Source: Pseudomonadota bacterium (lineage in GTDB: Bacteria > Pseudomonadota > Alphaproteobacteria > Azospirillales > Azospirillaceae). From it: a stretch of DNA of 64,000 nt. The notes under the pieces were generated by a model, which was given only the letters and a program-made list of their open reading frames with translations, had not been told where the DNA came from and made no database searches. The stretch is from contig JAFAFA010000046.1 of NCBI GenBank assembly GCA_023423695.1, positions 1-64,000 of the forward strand. Direction: 5' to 3'. The translations under genes and the position numbers were made by a program. Positions 16,994 through 25,875 of the stretch are shown here, one piece after another (the stretch's first letter is position 1; each line of letters opens with the position of its first letter).

Positions 16994-17322
16994 TCTCGAA
17001 ATCCCTCGGAAACTTGCTGATCCCAAGCTAGCCACGCCACCCCGGTGCTTCCACTCGGCATCGGTATGGCCGTCGGGCTATCCAAGTGATCGCTTTTTCC
17101 CCGGTGGGGGTAAGCACAGGGATAGCATTGGTCGAAGGTCCGGACGCCTTTGGTGTTGCCAGTTCGGACCATGACCCACCAGCCTAGGCCTGGGCTTGGC
17201 CGTTGCAGGTTTCGTGCAGCCGACGCCATCCCGATGGCGGCGGCCGAGTCCAAACGGATATATGACCCACGGGCGGCACACTTTCTCGCCTACGAAATTT
17301 TTCCACTCTGGCCGCGCAGACA

Positions 17323-17337
17323 TTCCATATGATGGAA
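17323..17337. promoter_or_regulatory. Perfect inverted repeat TTCCAT-ATG-ATGGAA
   Basis: Six-bp arms with a 3-bp spacer in the AT-rich part of the leader, about 235 bases upstream of the chemoreceptor start and 330 upstream of the carrier-protein start. It is a candidate regulator site; there is no evidence beyond symmetry. Confidence 0.3.
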
Positions 17338-17462
17338 CGACCTGTAATCTCTTTTCCTCTGAGTGGAAATTTCATTGACGGGAAATCCTCCTCTCGAAAA
17401 GCATGCAAGAGCCGGTGTGACCGATCGCCGCAAGAACCCCTCGGTACTTGTGGAGCCGAGAT

Positions 17463-17475
17463 TGCATTCAATGCA
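17463..17475. promoter_or_regulatory. Perfect inverted repeat TGCATT-C-AATGCA
   Basis: Six-bp arms around one base, 97 bases upstream of the chemoreceptor ATG. It is a candidate operator for that gene, supported by symmetry only. Confidence 0.3.
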
Positions 17476-17571
17476 GACTTGCGGCCGATGGGAGCTGCCG
17501 GCGCCCGGGTGGAGCGCTGCCGCCGCCTCCGGGTGACAGCGATCACACCCGCCCCGAGGGGACCCGACGCC

Positions 17572-20259
17572 ATGCCCACCGCCGCACCTGCCCTCCCGCA
17601 GGACCTTTCCAGCCCGTCCGGCAGCAATCCGAGCCTGGGCAACCGGCGCCGTCTCGGCGTTCGGGCAAAGCTGCTGCTGGCCTTCGCCGGCATGGCGGCG
17701 ATGACGGTGGCGGCCAGTGCCGTCGGGCTGATGTCCTTTTCCGCCGTCGAACGGCCGATGGCGCAGATCGCCGACACCAGCCTGCCGGAGATGGAACTGG
17801 CGACCCGGCTGGCCGGCGAAAGCAGCCGCATCGCCACCGCCGCCCCGACCCTGGACGGCGCCGGAAGCCAGGAGGAACGCGAGCGCATCCAGGCCGACAC
17901 GCGCGAACGCTCCCGCGCCTTCCTCGCACTGGTCGACGAATTGGCCGGGCGCCGCCCGCAGGACCCGCTGCTGTCGGAGGTGCGGGACACCGGCAACGCC
18001 CTGATCGCCACGCTGGACCGCATCAATGACGGGGTCGCCGCCCGCCTGTCCCTGCGCGACCGGCGCGAGGCTGCGTCGGCCAAGCTGGCACAGGCCTATG
18101 ACGGCTTCCTCAAGACGCTGGCGCCGCTGGTGGAGGGCGCCGGACAGTCCCTGCAGGACAAGGGCATGGCGCTGGATGGCGGGACCGACCGCGACATGGG
18201 GGCGCTGTCGGATGCGGTGCGGTCGATGATCGCGCTCTACGACCTGCGCGGCGGCATCGCCGCGGCGCTCGACGCCATGAACCGGTCCGGCACCGCGCCG
18301 GACGGCAAGGCCATCGGCGAGTTGCAGCAGGCCTATCTGGAGGCCTCCTCCCAGGTGACGGGCACGCTCGGCACGCTGGGCGACCGGCTGCCGGCCGACA
18401 TGGCGGGTAAGATCGACACGCTGTTCCTCTTCGGCTACGGCAAGGACAATGTCTTCGAACTGCGGCGGGCGGCGCTGGACGGCACCGGGAACAGCGGCGG
18501 GAACAGCGGCCAGGACAGCGGCGGGGCCGTCGACCGGCGGCTGGCGGAAAGGCTGGGCGCGGCACGGGCACAGGCAGCCGGCCTGCTCGATGGGCTGAAG
18601 GCGCCGCTGCGCAAGGTGCAGAGCGACATCAAGCGCACCAGCTTCGACGTCCGCTCCCTCATCCAGGAGTCCACCCAGGATCTGCTGGGCCCCGGCCTTG
18701 ACCGCTTCCGCACCCATCTGGAACTGTCGACCCACGGCACCGCTCTGGCCGGCGCACTGAACGAAGCGGCGCAGGCCGCCGACGCTGCCCGCCTGGCTCT
18801 GCTGGAAAAGCGCTTCATCACCGAGGCCATCGCGCTCGACCAGCGTATCGTCAAGCTGGCTGATACCGATAATGGCGAGGGCGCCGAGGATGCCGCCGGC
18901 AACGCGGTGATCACCGCCCTGGCCAAGGCGCTGGCCGCCTTCGGGCGGGGGGAGGACGGCATCGTCGCGCTGCGCCGGGCCGAACTGGCGGCCGAGGCCG
19001 ACACCGGCCGGGTCCTGGCGGAGAACCGTCTGCTGTCGCAAAGCTTCGCCGCCACCGTCGACCGCCAGATCGCCGCCATGCGGGACGAGGCAAAGGCCGC
19101 CGTCGCCGGCACCGACGGCACCATCGCCGCCGGCCGCAACATGCTGATCCTGTTCGCCGTCGGCAGTTTGGTCGGCGCGGTGGCGCTGGCCTGGCTGGTG
19201 GTGGGGCGCCACATCGTCGCCCGGCTCAGCGCACTGTCGGAGGCCATGCGGGCCATCGCGGCCGGCGACCTGAACGCCCCGATCCCCGCCGCCGGCTCCG
19301 ACGAGATCGGCGACATGACCCGCGCGCTGATGGTCTTCCGCGACACTGCCAACGCCGCCCGCGCGGCCGAGGCCCGCGCCGAGGCCGAACGCGGCCGCGC
19401 CGCCGGGGAACGCCGCCGGGCCATGGTCGAGATGGCGGAGAATTTCGAGACCGGCGTCCGCGGCGTGCTGGACCGCGTGGCCCAGGCCGCCGGCGAGATG
19501 CAGGACATGGCCGAACGCATGACCCGCAGCGCCGACCTGACCGCCGGAGAGGCGACGACCGCCGCCGGCAGCTCCCAGCAGGCCGAAGGCAACGTCAAGG
19601 CGGTCGCCGCCGCGACGGAGGAGCTGTCGGCCTCCATCCAGGAGATCGGGACGCAGGTGCACGCCTCCAGCCAGATCGCCCGCAAGGCGGCGGAAGCGGC
19701 CGAGCGCACCGACCGCACCGTGGAAGGACTGGCCCAGACCGCCGGCCGCATCGGCGAGGTTGTCGGGCTGATCCAGTCCATCGCCGGCCAGACAAACCTG
19801 CTGGCGCTGAACGCCACCATCGAGGCGGCGCGGGCCGGCGAGGCCGGAAAGGGCTTCGCCGTCGTGGCAAGCGAGGTGAAGGGGCTCGCCACCCAGACCG
19901 CGAAGGCGACGGAGGACATCTCCGCCCAGATCGCCGCGATGCAGTCGGTGACGCAGGAGGCGGTGGACGCCATCCGGTCCATCGCCGGCACCATCCGCGA
20001 GGTGAACGAGATCGCCGCCACCATCGCCGCTGCGGTCGAACAGCAGAGCGCCGCCACCCGCGAGATCGCCCGCAATGTCGGCGAGGCGGCGGACAGCACC
20101 CAGCATGTCCGCGGCAACATCGACTCCGTCGCCGATGCGGCGCGGGAGTCCGGGGAGTCCGCCAACCGCGTCCTGTCGGCCTCCTCCACCGTGCAGGACC
20201 AGCTGCGGACCCTGTCCGGTCAGGTCGATGCGCTGGTCGGAGAGATGCGCGCGGCCTGA
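17572..20259 (+). CDS. Methyl-accepting chemotaxis protein with large periplasmic sensor
   Basis: 895 residues from ATG 17572 (GAGGGG about nine bases upstream). Membrane segment 1 covers about 34-56, then comes a very long periplasmic region of about 465 residues of mostly helical sequence. Membrane segment 2 is NMLILFAVGSLVGAVALAWLVV (about 523-545). A HAMP domain (MRAIAAGDLNAPIPAAGSDEIGDMTRALMVFRD) and the signalling hairpin follow; its tip is IQSIAGQTNLLALNATIEAARAGEAGKGFAVVASEVKGLA. It signals to CheA/CheW. The helical sensor recalls TorS-like bundles, so the ligand may bind with a partner protein. The signalling domain is shorter than in enteric receptors and no CheR-docking pentapeptide ends it. 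Confidence 0.93.
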   Translation: MPTAAPALPQDLSSPSGSNPSLGNRRRLGVRAKLLLAFAGMAAMTVAASAVGLMSFSAVERPMAQIADTSLPEMELATRLAGESSRIATAAPTLDGAGSQEERERIQADTRERSRAFLALVDELAGRRPQDPLLSEVRDTGNALIATLDRINDGVAARLSLRDRREAASAKLAQAYDGFLKTLAPLVEGAGQSLQDKGMALDGGTDRDMGALSDAVRSMIALYDLRGGIAAALDAMNRSGTAPDGKAIGELQQAYLEASSQVTGTLGTLGDRLPADMAGKIDTLFLFGYGKDNVFELRRAALDGTGNSGGNSGQDSGGAVDRRLAERLGAARAQAAGLLDGLKAPLRKVQSDIKRTSFDVRSLIQESTQDLLGPGLDRFRTHLELSTHGTALAGALNEAAQAADAARLALLEKRFITEAIALDQRIVKLADTDNGEGAEDAAGNAVITALAKALAAFGRGEDGIVALRRAELAAEADTGRVLAENRLLSQSFAATVDRQIAAMRDEAKAAVAGTDGTIAAGRNMLILFAVGSLVGAVALAWLVVGRHIVARLSALSEAMRAIAAGDLNAPIPAAGSDEIGDMTRALMVFRDTANAARAAEARAEAERGRAAGERRRAMVEMAENFETGVRGVLDRVAQAAGEMQDMAERMTRSADLTAGEATTAAGSSQQAEGNVKAVAAATEELSASIQEIGTQVHASSQIARKAAEAAERTDRTVEGLAQTAGRIGEVVGLIQSIAGQTNLLALNATIEAARAGEAGKGFAVVASEVKGLATQTAKATEDISAQIAAMQSVTQEAVDAIRSIAGTIREVNEIAATIAAAVEQQSAATREIARNVGEAADSTQHVRGNIDSVADAARESGESANRVLSASSTVQDQLRTLSGQVDALVGEMRAA

Positions 20260-20272
20260 TACGGGTGTCGGC

Positions 20273-20986
20273 TTACGGCCCGTCCGCCAGTTCCCGCAGG
20301 GCATCCACGTCGCAATGGAAGCGGTTGGGCCGCATCTCGTTCAGCAGGCCCTGCCGCTTCAGTTCGGCGACGACGCGGCTGGCGGTCTCGGTGGTGATGC
20401 CCAGCACGGCGCCGACATCCTCGCGGCCGAAGAAGTCGCATTCGCCGTGGTCGTCCACCAGGGTCAGGAACAGCCGGGCGACCCGCGCGCGGGCGCTGCC
20501 GGTGCCGAGTTCCACCAGGAAGGCGTCGGCCCGCTCCACCGCCTGATGCCAGCGCCGCATCAACTGCTGGTGCAGGTGCTGCGTCTCCTCCGACAGGCGC
20601 TGGATCACGGCACGGGGGATGCGGCAGGTCAGCACCGGATGGATGGCGACGGCGGTGTGGCGATAGGGCTCGCCCAGCGCCGCCTCCAGCCCCGCCGTGT
20701 CGCCGGCCCGCAGCAGACGGACGATGCGCTGGTTGCCATTGGGCAGATATTGGACCAGCTTCACCAGCCCGCTGCGCACGGTGTAGAGCGCCGCCGGCTC
20801 GTCGCCGACATGATAGAGGGCAGCCCCCGGCGCCACCGTGAACTCGTCGATCGGCAGATGGATCAGGTTGAAATCGGGTTCGGTCAGGTCGGCGAACAGC
20901 GCCGATTCCCGGATGCCGCATCCCCGGCAATTGGCCAGCCCCCGCCACGCCGCGTTGATGTCGGTCTTCCTCACGGTCATGTCCAT
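20273..20986 (-). CDS. Crp/Fnr-family transcriptional regulator (FNR-like)
   Basis: 237 residues. The cyclic-nucleotide-binding-like beta barrel (about 30-150) carries VAPGAALYHVGDEPAALYTVRSGLVKL. The HTH is EDVGAVLGITTETASRVVAELKRQGLL, with the E-x-x-S-R pattern of regulators that read TTGAT half-sites. Cys20 and Cys23 (NCRGCGIRE) and Cys121 (VLTCRIP) match three of the four [4Fe-4S] ligands of E. coli FNR; the position of the fourth, residue 29, is Ala. It is probably a regulator of respiration or low-oxygen genes. It converges on the chemoreceptor gene with a 13-base gap and lies downstream of the ABC gene on the same strand. Confidence 0.9.
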   Translation of the reverse strand: MDMTVRKTDINAAWRGLANCRGCGIRESALFADLTEPDFNLIHLPIDEFTVAPGAALYHVGDEPAALYTVRSGLVKLVQYLPNGNQRIVRLLRAGDTAGLEAALGEPYRHTAVAIHPVLTCRIPRAVIQRLSEETQHLHQQLMRRWHQAVERADAFLVELGTGSARARVARLFLTLVDDHGECDFFGREDVGAVLGITTETASRVVAELKRQGLLNEMRPNRFHCDVDALRELADGP

Positions 20987-21097
20987 GGTTATGCGGCGCG
21001 GCGATGCTGTGAATGGGAACGGTGTCGGCCGCGCAGTGTGGCAGCTTTCCGGACCCGTTCCAAGGATGCGGCAATCACCCCTTGCATGAAGGGACGG

Positions 21098-22915
21098 TCA
21101 AGCCGCACTCTCCGCCGCCGACCGGGCTTCGCGCACCTCCTCGCGCAAAGTGACGGCGCCGTTGGTGCGTTCCAGGATCAGCTTGCGGCCATGGTGGGCG
21201 TCCAGCCCCGCGTGATGGCCGATGGTCAGCAGCGTTGCCTTCGGCAACTCCCGTTCCATCAGCGTCAGCAACTCCTCCTCGGCCGGCGGATCGAGGCTGT
21301 CGGTGGCGTCCTCTAGGAAGATCCAGTCGGGACGGCGGATCAGCAGCCGGGCGAAGCCCAGCCGCTGGCGGTCGGGCACCGACAGCACTTCGTCCCAATG
21401 ATCGGTGCTGTCCAGCCGGTCGACCAGATCGGCCAGCCCGACGCTGACCAGCGCATCGGCCGCCCGGTCGTCCGCCACCGAAGTGGCCGGGCCGGGATAG
21501 GCCAGCACCGCGCGCAGGCTGGCGTGCGGCAGATAGGGGCGTTCCGGCATGAAGAAGACGCGGGTGTGGGCCGGCAGGGTGATGCGCCCGCTGCCCCATG
21601 GCCAGACGCCGGCCACGGCACGGAACAGGCGGATGGTCGCCGTCGCGTCGCCGCCGATCAGCACCCGGTCGCCCGGACGGACCTCCAGGTCGAAGGCATG
21701 AACGACGGCTGTGCCGTTCGGTTCGTCGATGGACACGCCGCTGAAGGTCAGCGTGTGGTGCTCTTCGGAGCGCACGACCTGGATGTGGCCGTCCGGCACG
21801 TCGCAGACATCGCGGTCCAGCCGCACCAGCGCGTCGTGCAGGTTCAGCACGCGCTCCACCGACGCGCGCCATTCGGCGACACGCGGCAGGTTGTCGATCG
21901 GCCAGGACAGCGCACCGACCGTCTGCTGGAAAGCCTGCGCCGTCTGCATCAGCACGCCCAGCGAAATGGTCCCGGCGATGTAGCGCGGGGCGGCGACCAG
22001 GATCGGGAAGGCGGCCGACAGCACCGAATAGCTGGCGCTGAACACCATCATATGGCTGAGCGCGCGGGTCTGGCCGGTCCAGCCGCGCACCACGCCGCCG
22101 AACAGCGTGGCAAGATGCCCGCGCTCCGCCGATTCCCCGTGCAGCAGCGCGATGGTCTGGCCGTTCTCGCGGATGCGGGCGAGCGCGAAGCGGAAATCCG
22201 CCTCGTAGCCCTGGCGCCGGTTGACGGCGTTGACCAGCGGCTGGCCGATCAGCATGGCGATGGTCGTGCCCATGGCGGCATAGAGCAGCGCCACGAACAG
22301 CAGATGGCCCGGCACCGACAGCTCGGTCCCGAACAGGGTGACGGACAGCGTGCCGGACAGCATCCACAGGATGTTGGTGAAGCTGATGAGCAGCAGCGCG
22401 CAATAGGTCAGCGAATGGCCCAGGTCGATCGCCATCTCCGCGGTGATGCGGATGTCCTCGGCGATGCGGCCGTCGGGGTTGTCGTGCTCGCCCGGCATAT
22501 AGGCGATCTGGTGGTGGCGGCCGCGACGCAGCCAGTCTTCCAGCAGCTTGCGCGTCAGCCAGTCGCGCCAGCCCATCTGCAGCCGGCGTTTCACCCGCAG
22601 ATGCAGCACGACGATGACGATGTTGTAGACGATGATCAGCCCGACCAGTCCGATCATGGTCAGGAAGCGGTCCATGGAGCGCTGTTCGAGCGCGTCGAAC
22701 AGCCGCTCGCTCCACAGATTGATCAGGACAGGGATCGACACCTGCCCGATGGTCAGCACGAACAGCGCCACGGTCAGCGCCCAGACGGACACCCGGGTCC
22801 GCCCGAACCAATAGCCGCCCGCCAGCCGGAGGAAGCGGCGGGCGAAGCCGGGGGCCCCATCGCCGGATTTGGCGCCGCCGGTCTTGGCGCCTCTATCGTC
22901 GGTCATCTCGGCCAT
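21098..22915 (-). CDS. ABC transporter permease/ATP-binding fusion (SbmA/BacA-YddA type) with degenerate ATPase motifs
   Basis: 605 residues. The N-terminal membrane domain (about 40-330) belongs to the SbmA/BacA/YddA group: LINLWSERLFDALEQRSMDRF, RVKRRLQMGWRDWLTRKLLEDWL, NPDGRIAEDIRITAE and GALSWPIDNLPRVAEWRASVERV. The C-terminal domain (about 380-590) has ATPase layout but broken motifs: the P-loop reads G421-G-D-A-T-A-T-I428 with no Lys, the signature reads LSVPD (511-515) where LSGGE-like is expected, and Walker B ends FLEDATDSLD with Glu535-Asp536 swapped. The His switch LLTIGHH remains. The frame is intact, so it looks like a pseudo-ATPase. It may work as a proton-driven peptide transporter like SbmA, or be functionless; this is inference. 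Confidence 0.88.
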   Translation of the reverse strand: MAEMTDDRGAKTGGAKSGDGAPGFARRFLRLAGGYWFGRTRVSVWALTVALFVLTIGQVSIPVLINLWSERLFDALEQRSMDRFLTMIGLVGLIIVYNIVIVVLHLRVKRRLQMGWRDWLTRKLLEDWLRRGRHHQIAYMPGEHDNPDGRIAEDIRITAEMAIDLGHSLTYCALLLISFTNILWMLSGTLSVTLFGTELSVPGHLLFVALLYAAMGTTIAMLIGQPLVNAVNRRQGYEADFRFALARIRENGQTIALLHGESAERGHLATLFGGVVRGWTGQTRALSHMMVFSASYSVLSAAFPILVAAPRYIAGTISLGVLMQTAQAFQQTVGALSWPIDNLPRVAEWRASVERVLNLHDALVRLDRDVCDVPDGHIQVVRSEEHHTLTFSGVSIDEPNGTAVVHAFDLEVRPGDRVLIGGDATATIRLFRAVAGVWPWGSGRITLPAHTRVFFMPERPYLPHASLRAVLAYPGPATSVADDRAADALVSVGLADLVDRLDSTDHWDEVLSVPDRQRLGFARLLIRRPDWIFLEDATDSLDPPAEEELLTLMERELPKATLLTIGHHAGLDAHHGRKLILERTNGAVTLREEVREARSAAESAA

Positions 22916-23007
22916 CCCGGACCTCCGCCCTCAATCCCTCACCGTCCGTATTACTAACGAATAGGACGTGCCTCGACAAAAGTACAGGGGCAGGGGCGAA
23001 GAAAGGC

Positions 23008-24372
23008 TTAAAGCCTCCCCGTTCTCACAACTTCGGCGAGGAACCGATAGCTGTCCTTGGGCGTGCGCTCCTGCGTATCGTAATCGACCCGCACGATGCC
23101 GAACCGCTTCGACAGGCCGAAAGCCCATTCGAAATTGTCTAGCAGGCTCCAGCACAGGTAGCCCTTGACGTTGCAGCCGTCGGCCAGCGCCTGCGCCACC
23201 GATTCCAGATGCTCGCGATAGTACAGCACGCGCTCCGCGTCATGGATCTGTCCGTCCGGAGTTACCACGTCGTCATAGGCGCAGCCGTTTTCCGCGATGA
23301 AGACGGCGGGGTTGCCGTAATCGGTGCGGAATTCGGTCAGCAGGTCGTACAGTCCCTCCGGCTGCACCGGCCAAGCCATGCCGGTCCAGCGCCGGCACCG
23401 CGCCTCGCCCCAGCCGACGTCGAAGGGCCGCCCCTCCTCGTGCTTCATCGTGTTGCGGGAGTAGTAGTTGATCCCCAGCAGGTCGATGGGATAGCGGATC
23501 GCCTCCTCGTCGCCGGGCTGCACGAAATCCGCCATCTTGTCGGCCAGCAGCGCCGGAATCTGCCCGCGCATCAGCCCGTCCAGCGCCACCCGGTTCCACA
23601 CCGCGTCCCAGCGGGCGGCGGCGGCCACATCCTCCGGCCGGTCGCTGTCGGGAACGACGGGCTGCAGATTGAGGACGGTGCCAAGCGTCAGGCCGGAATG
23701 CTCCGCCGCGATGGCACGCAGCGCCGCACCCTGCGCCAGATTTTGATGGTGCAACGCCCGCAGGATGCCCTGTTCGCCAAGCTTGTGGCCGGGGGCATGC
23801 TCCCCCACGCCATAGCCGAAGATGGCGACCACGTTCGGCTCGTTCAGCATCATCCAGGTCTTGACCCGGTCGGCCAGCCGGGCGGTGACGATGCGGGCAT
23901 AATCGGCGAAGGGACCGACGATCTCCCGCCCCTGCCAGCCGCCGGCATCCTCCAGCGGCTGAGGCAGATCCCAGTGGTAGAGGCAGGCCATCGGCGTGAT
24001 CCCGGCCTCCAACAACGAATCGACCAGCCGGTCGTAGAAATCGAGGCCGCGCGGCTCCACCGCCCCCGTTCCCGTCGGCAGGATGCGCGGCCATGCGATG
24101 GAGAAACGGTAGCTGTCGAAGCCCGCCGCCTTCATCAGCGCGATGTCTTCCGGGTAGCGGTGGTAATGGTCGCAGGCGACGGCGGCGCTGCTGCCGTCCA
24201 TAATGCGGCCCTCAGCGGTGAAGGTGTCCCACACGCAAGGGCCGCGCCCGTCCTCCGCCACCGCCCCTTCGATCTGGTAGGAGGCGGTCGACGCTCCCCA
24301 GCGGAAATCAGGCGGGAAACTCAGCGGCTTGGCATCGGCGGCCTGGGACACGGGCTGGCTGAAGCTGTCCAT
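23008..24372 (-). CDS. bglA: Beta-glucosidase, glycoside hydrolase family 1
   Basis: 454 residues, normal for GH1. The N-terminal FRWGASTASYQIEGAVAEDGRG is the family signature; the acid/base Glu is in TWMMLNEPNV and the nucleophile Glu in VFIAENGCAYDD. The C-terminal KGYLCWSLLDNFEWAFGLSKRFGIVRVDY block is complete. There is no signal peptide, so it hydrolyses beta-glucosides such as cellobiose inside the cell. ATG 24372 has GGGAGG about seven bases upstream. It is divergent from the GH4 gene across 207 bases, which likely contain a shared control region for sugar use. Confidence 0.94.
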   Translation of the reverse strand: MDSFSQPVSQAADAKPLSFPPDFRWGASTASYQIEGAVAEDGRGPCVWDTFTAEGRIMDGSSAAVACDHYHRYPEDIALMKAAGFDSYRFSIAWPRILPTGTGAVEPRGLDFYDRLVDSLLEAGITPMACLYHWDLPQPLEDAGGWQGREIVGPFADYARIVTARLADRVKTWMMLNEPNVVAIFGYGVGEHAPGHKLGEQGILRALHHQNLAQGAALRAIAAEHSGLTLGTVLNLQPVVPDSDRPEDVAAAARWDAVWNRVALDGLMRGQIPALLADKMADFVQPGDEEAIRYPIDLLGINYYSRNTMKHEEGRPFDVGWGEARCRRWTGMAWPVQPEGLYDLLTEFRTDYGNPAVFIAENGCAYDDVVTPDGQIHDAERVLYYREHLESVAQALADGCNVKGYLCWSLLDNFEWAFGLSKRFGIVRVDYDTQERTPKDSYRFLAEVVRTGRL

Positions 24373-24579
24373 TCTTATCCTCCCAAGGGGATGGTTCGTT
24401 TTCCCCAGCATGCCCCAGCCGCACCGGCTTCGCCATGGGACAAGCATACGAATGATGTGGGCGCGACGCGGTGGCGCAGCCGGGGGTGGTTGCACGCAGG
24501 CACTGTGCGGACCTGCCCGAAAGGCGTAGCCTGATTGCCAAGACGGCGGTCAGCCGCTCCGTTCACGGAGGAAAACCCC

Positions 24580-25875
24580 ATGCCCAACACCACCAAGATC
24601 GTCTTCATCGGCGCCGGCAGCGCCGCCTTCGGGCTCAGCCTGTTCCAGGATCTGTTCTCCACCACCGAACTGGCCGGCAGCACCCTGACGCTGGTCGACA
24701 CGAATGTGGAGGCGCTCGACCGCATGGCGGCGCTGGCCGAGGTGATGAACCGCCACGGCCCAGGCGTCGGTGGGGCCGGCATCACCATCGAGAAGACCAC
24801 CGACCGGAAGGCCGCCCTGCAGGGTGCCGGCTTCGTGCTGTGCGCCATCGCCATCGACCGCAACCGGCTGTGGAAGCTGGATTTCGAGGTGCCGAAGAAG
24901 CACGGCATCCGCCACACGCTGGGCGAGAACGGCGGCCCAGGCGGGCTGTTCTTCACGCTGCGCACCCTGCCGCTGATCGTCGACATCGTCCGCGACGTCG
25001 AGGCGATCTGCCCCGACGCCCTGTTCATCAACCTGTCCAACCCGGAAAGCCGCATCGTTCTGGGCCTGTCGCGCTGCACCAGCGTCCGGACGCTCGGGCT
25101 CTGCCACGGCATCTTCCTGGCGCGCTGGTTCATCTGCCAGATCCTTGGAATGGCGGAGAAGGAGGTGGACGTCTGGGGCGCCGGGCTGAACCATTTCCAA
25201 TGGCTGACCGCGATCCGTGAGAAGGCGACGGGGCGCGACCTTTACCCCCTGCTGCGCGAACGGGAGGCGGCACACGACCCGTCCTTCACCCCGCTGGCGC
25301 GGCGCCTGTTCCACGCCTTCGGCCTGTGGGTGACGCCCAGCGACGACCACACCGGCGAATTCCTGCCCTATGGCTGGGAAGCCGGGGAGCACGGCTTCGA
25401 CTTCAAACATGACGAGGAGGGGCGCGTCATCCTGCGCGACCTGATGGACGGCGTCATCGACGGCAGCAAGCCGATTCCCGACGACTGGACCAAGCCGTCC
25501 TGGGGCGAGCGGGCGGTGGCCGTGATCGCGGGCCAGTTGCACAACCAGAAGCGCTTCATCGAAAGCGGCATCGTCATCAACCGCGGCGTCATCCCCGGCC
25601 TGCCCGACGAGTTGGCGGTGGAGGTGCCGCTGCTGGCCGACGCCGCCGGCATCCACCCGATCTCGCTCGGCCGCCTGCCCGACGGCATCGTCAAGCTGCT
25701 CTCGGTCCAGGCCAACGTGCAGCAATTGTCGGTGGAGGCGGCGCTGCACGGGTCGAAGGAGCTGGCGCTGCAGGCCCTGCTGATCGACCCCGTCATCACC
25801 TCCAGCACCGCCGCCGTCGCCATCCTGGACGAGCTGTGGGAGGCGAACCGGCCCTACATCCGGGCGTGTCTCTGA
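24580..25875 (+). CDS. Family 4 glycosidase (alpha-glucosidase/alpha-galactosidase, NAD-dependent)
   Basis: 431 residues from ATG 24580 with GGAGG seven bases upstream. GH4 enzymes use NAD+ and a divalent metal in a redox-elimination mechanism. The NAD-binding GAGSAAFGLSLFQDLF motif opens the protein; the catalytic and metal residues lie in NLSNPESRIV, GLCHGIF (Cys-His) and GLNHFQW. HTLGENGGPGGLFFTLRTLP is the typical substrate-binding loop. The best family match is MelA/AglA-like alpha-glycosidases. It converges exactly on the MFS gene: the stop at 25875 is followed at once by the complementary stop at 25876. Confidence 0.9.
   Translation: MPNTTKIVFIGAGSAAFGLSLFQDLFSTTELAGSTLTLVDTNVEALDRMAALAEVMNRHGPGVGGAGITIEKTTDRKAALQGAGFVLCAIAIDRNRLWKLDFEVPKKHGIRHTLGENGGPGGLFFTLRTLPLIVDIVRDVEAICPDALFINLSNPESRIVLGLSRCTSVRTLGLCHGIFLARWFICQILGMAEKEVDVWGAGLNHFQWLTAIREKATGRDLYPLLREREAAHDPSFTPLARRLFHAFGLWVTPSDDHTGEFLPYGWEAGEHGFDFKHDEEGRVILRDLMDGVIDGSKPIPDDWTKPSWGERAVAVIAGQLHNQKRFIESGIVINRGVIPGLPDELAVEVPLLADAAGIHPISLGRLPDGIVKLLSVQANVQQLSVEAALHGSKELALQALLIDPVITSSTAAVAILDELWEANRPYIRACL

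Larger units (their letters stand above)
16994..17571. other. Long intergenic region with promoters of two divergent transcription units
   Basis: 578 bases between the carrier-protein operon and the chemoreceptor gene, AT-richer than the flanks from about 17260 to 17480. It holds two perfect inverted repeats (17323-17337 and 17463-17475). Small open frames here have no coding character or ribosome sites. I see no RNA gene. Confidence 0.6.

Noticed and set aside
17290..20304. 1004-codon open frame antisense to the chemoreceptor
   Set aside because: Composition-driven shadow with repetitive GG/RR text; the plus strand has a full HAMP and MCP signalling domain.
21098..22915. Pseudogene call for the ABC transporter because of broken Walker and signature motifs
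   Set aside because: The frame is complete, third-position bias is normal and the rest of the domain is well preserved, so loss of ATPase motifs looks like functional change and not simple decay.
22943..22968. Imperfect dyad CGTCC...GGACG upstream of the ABC gene as an operator
   Set aside because: Only the outer five bases pair; the inner half-sites do not match.
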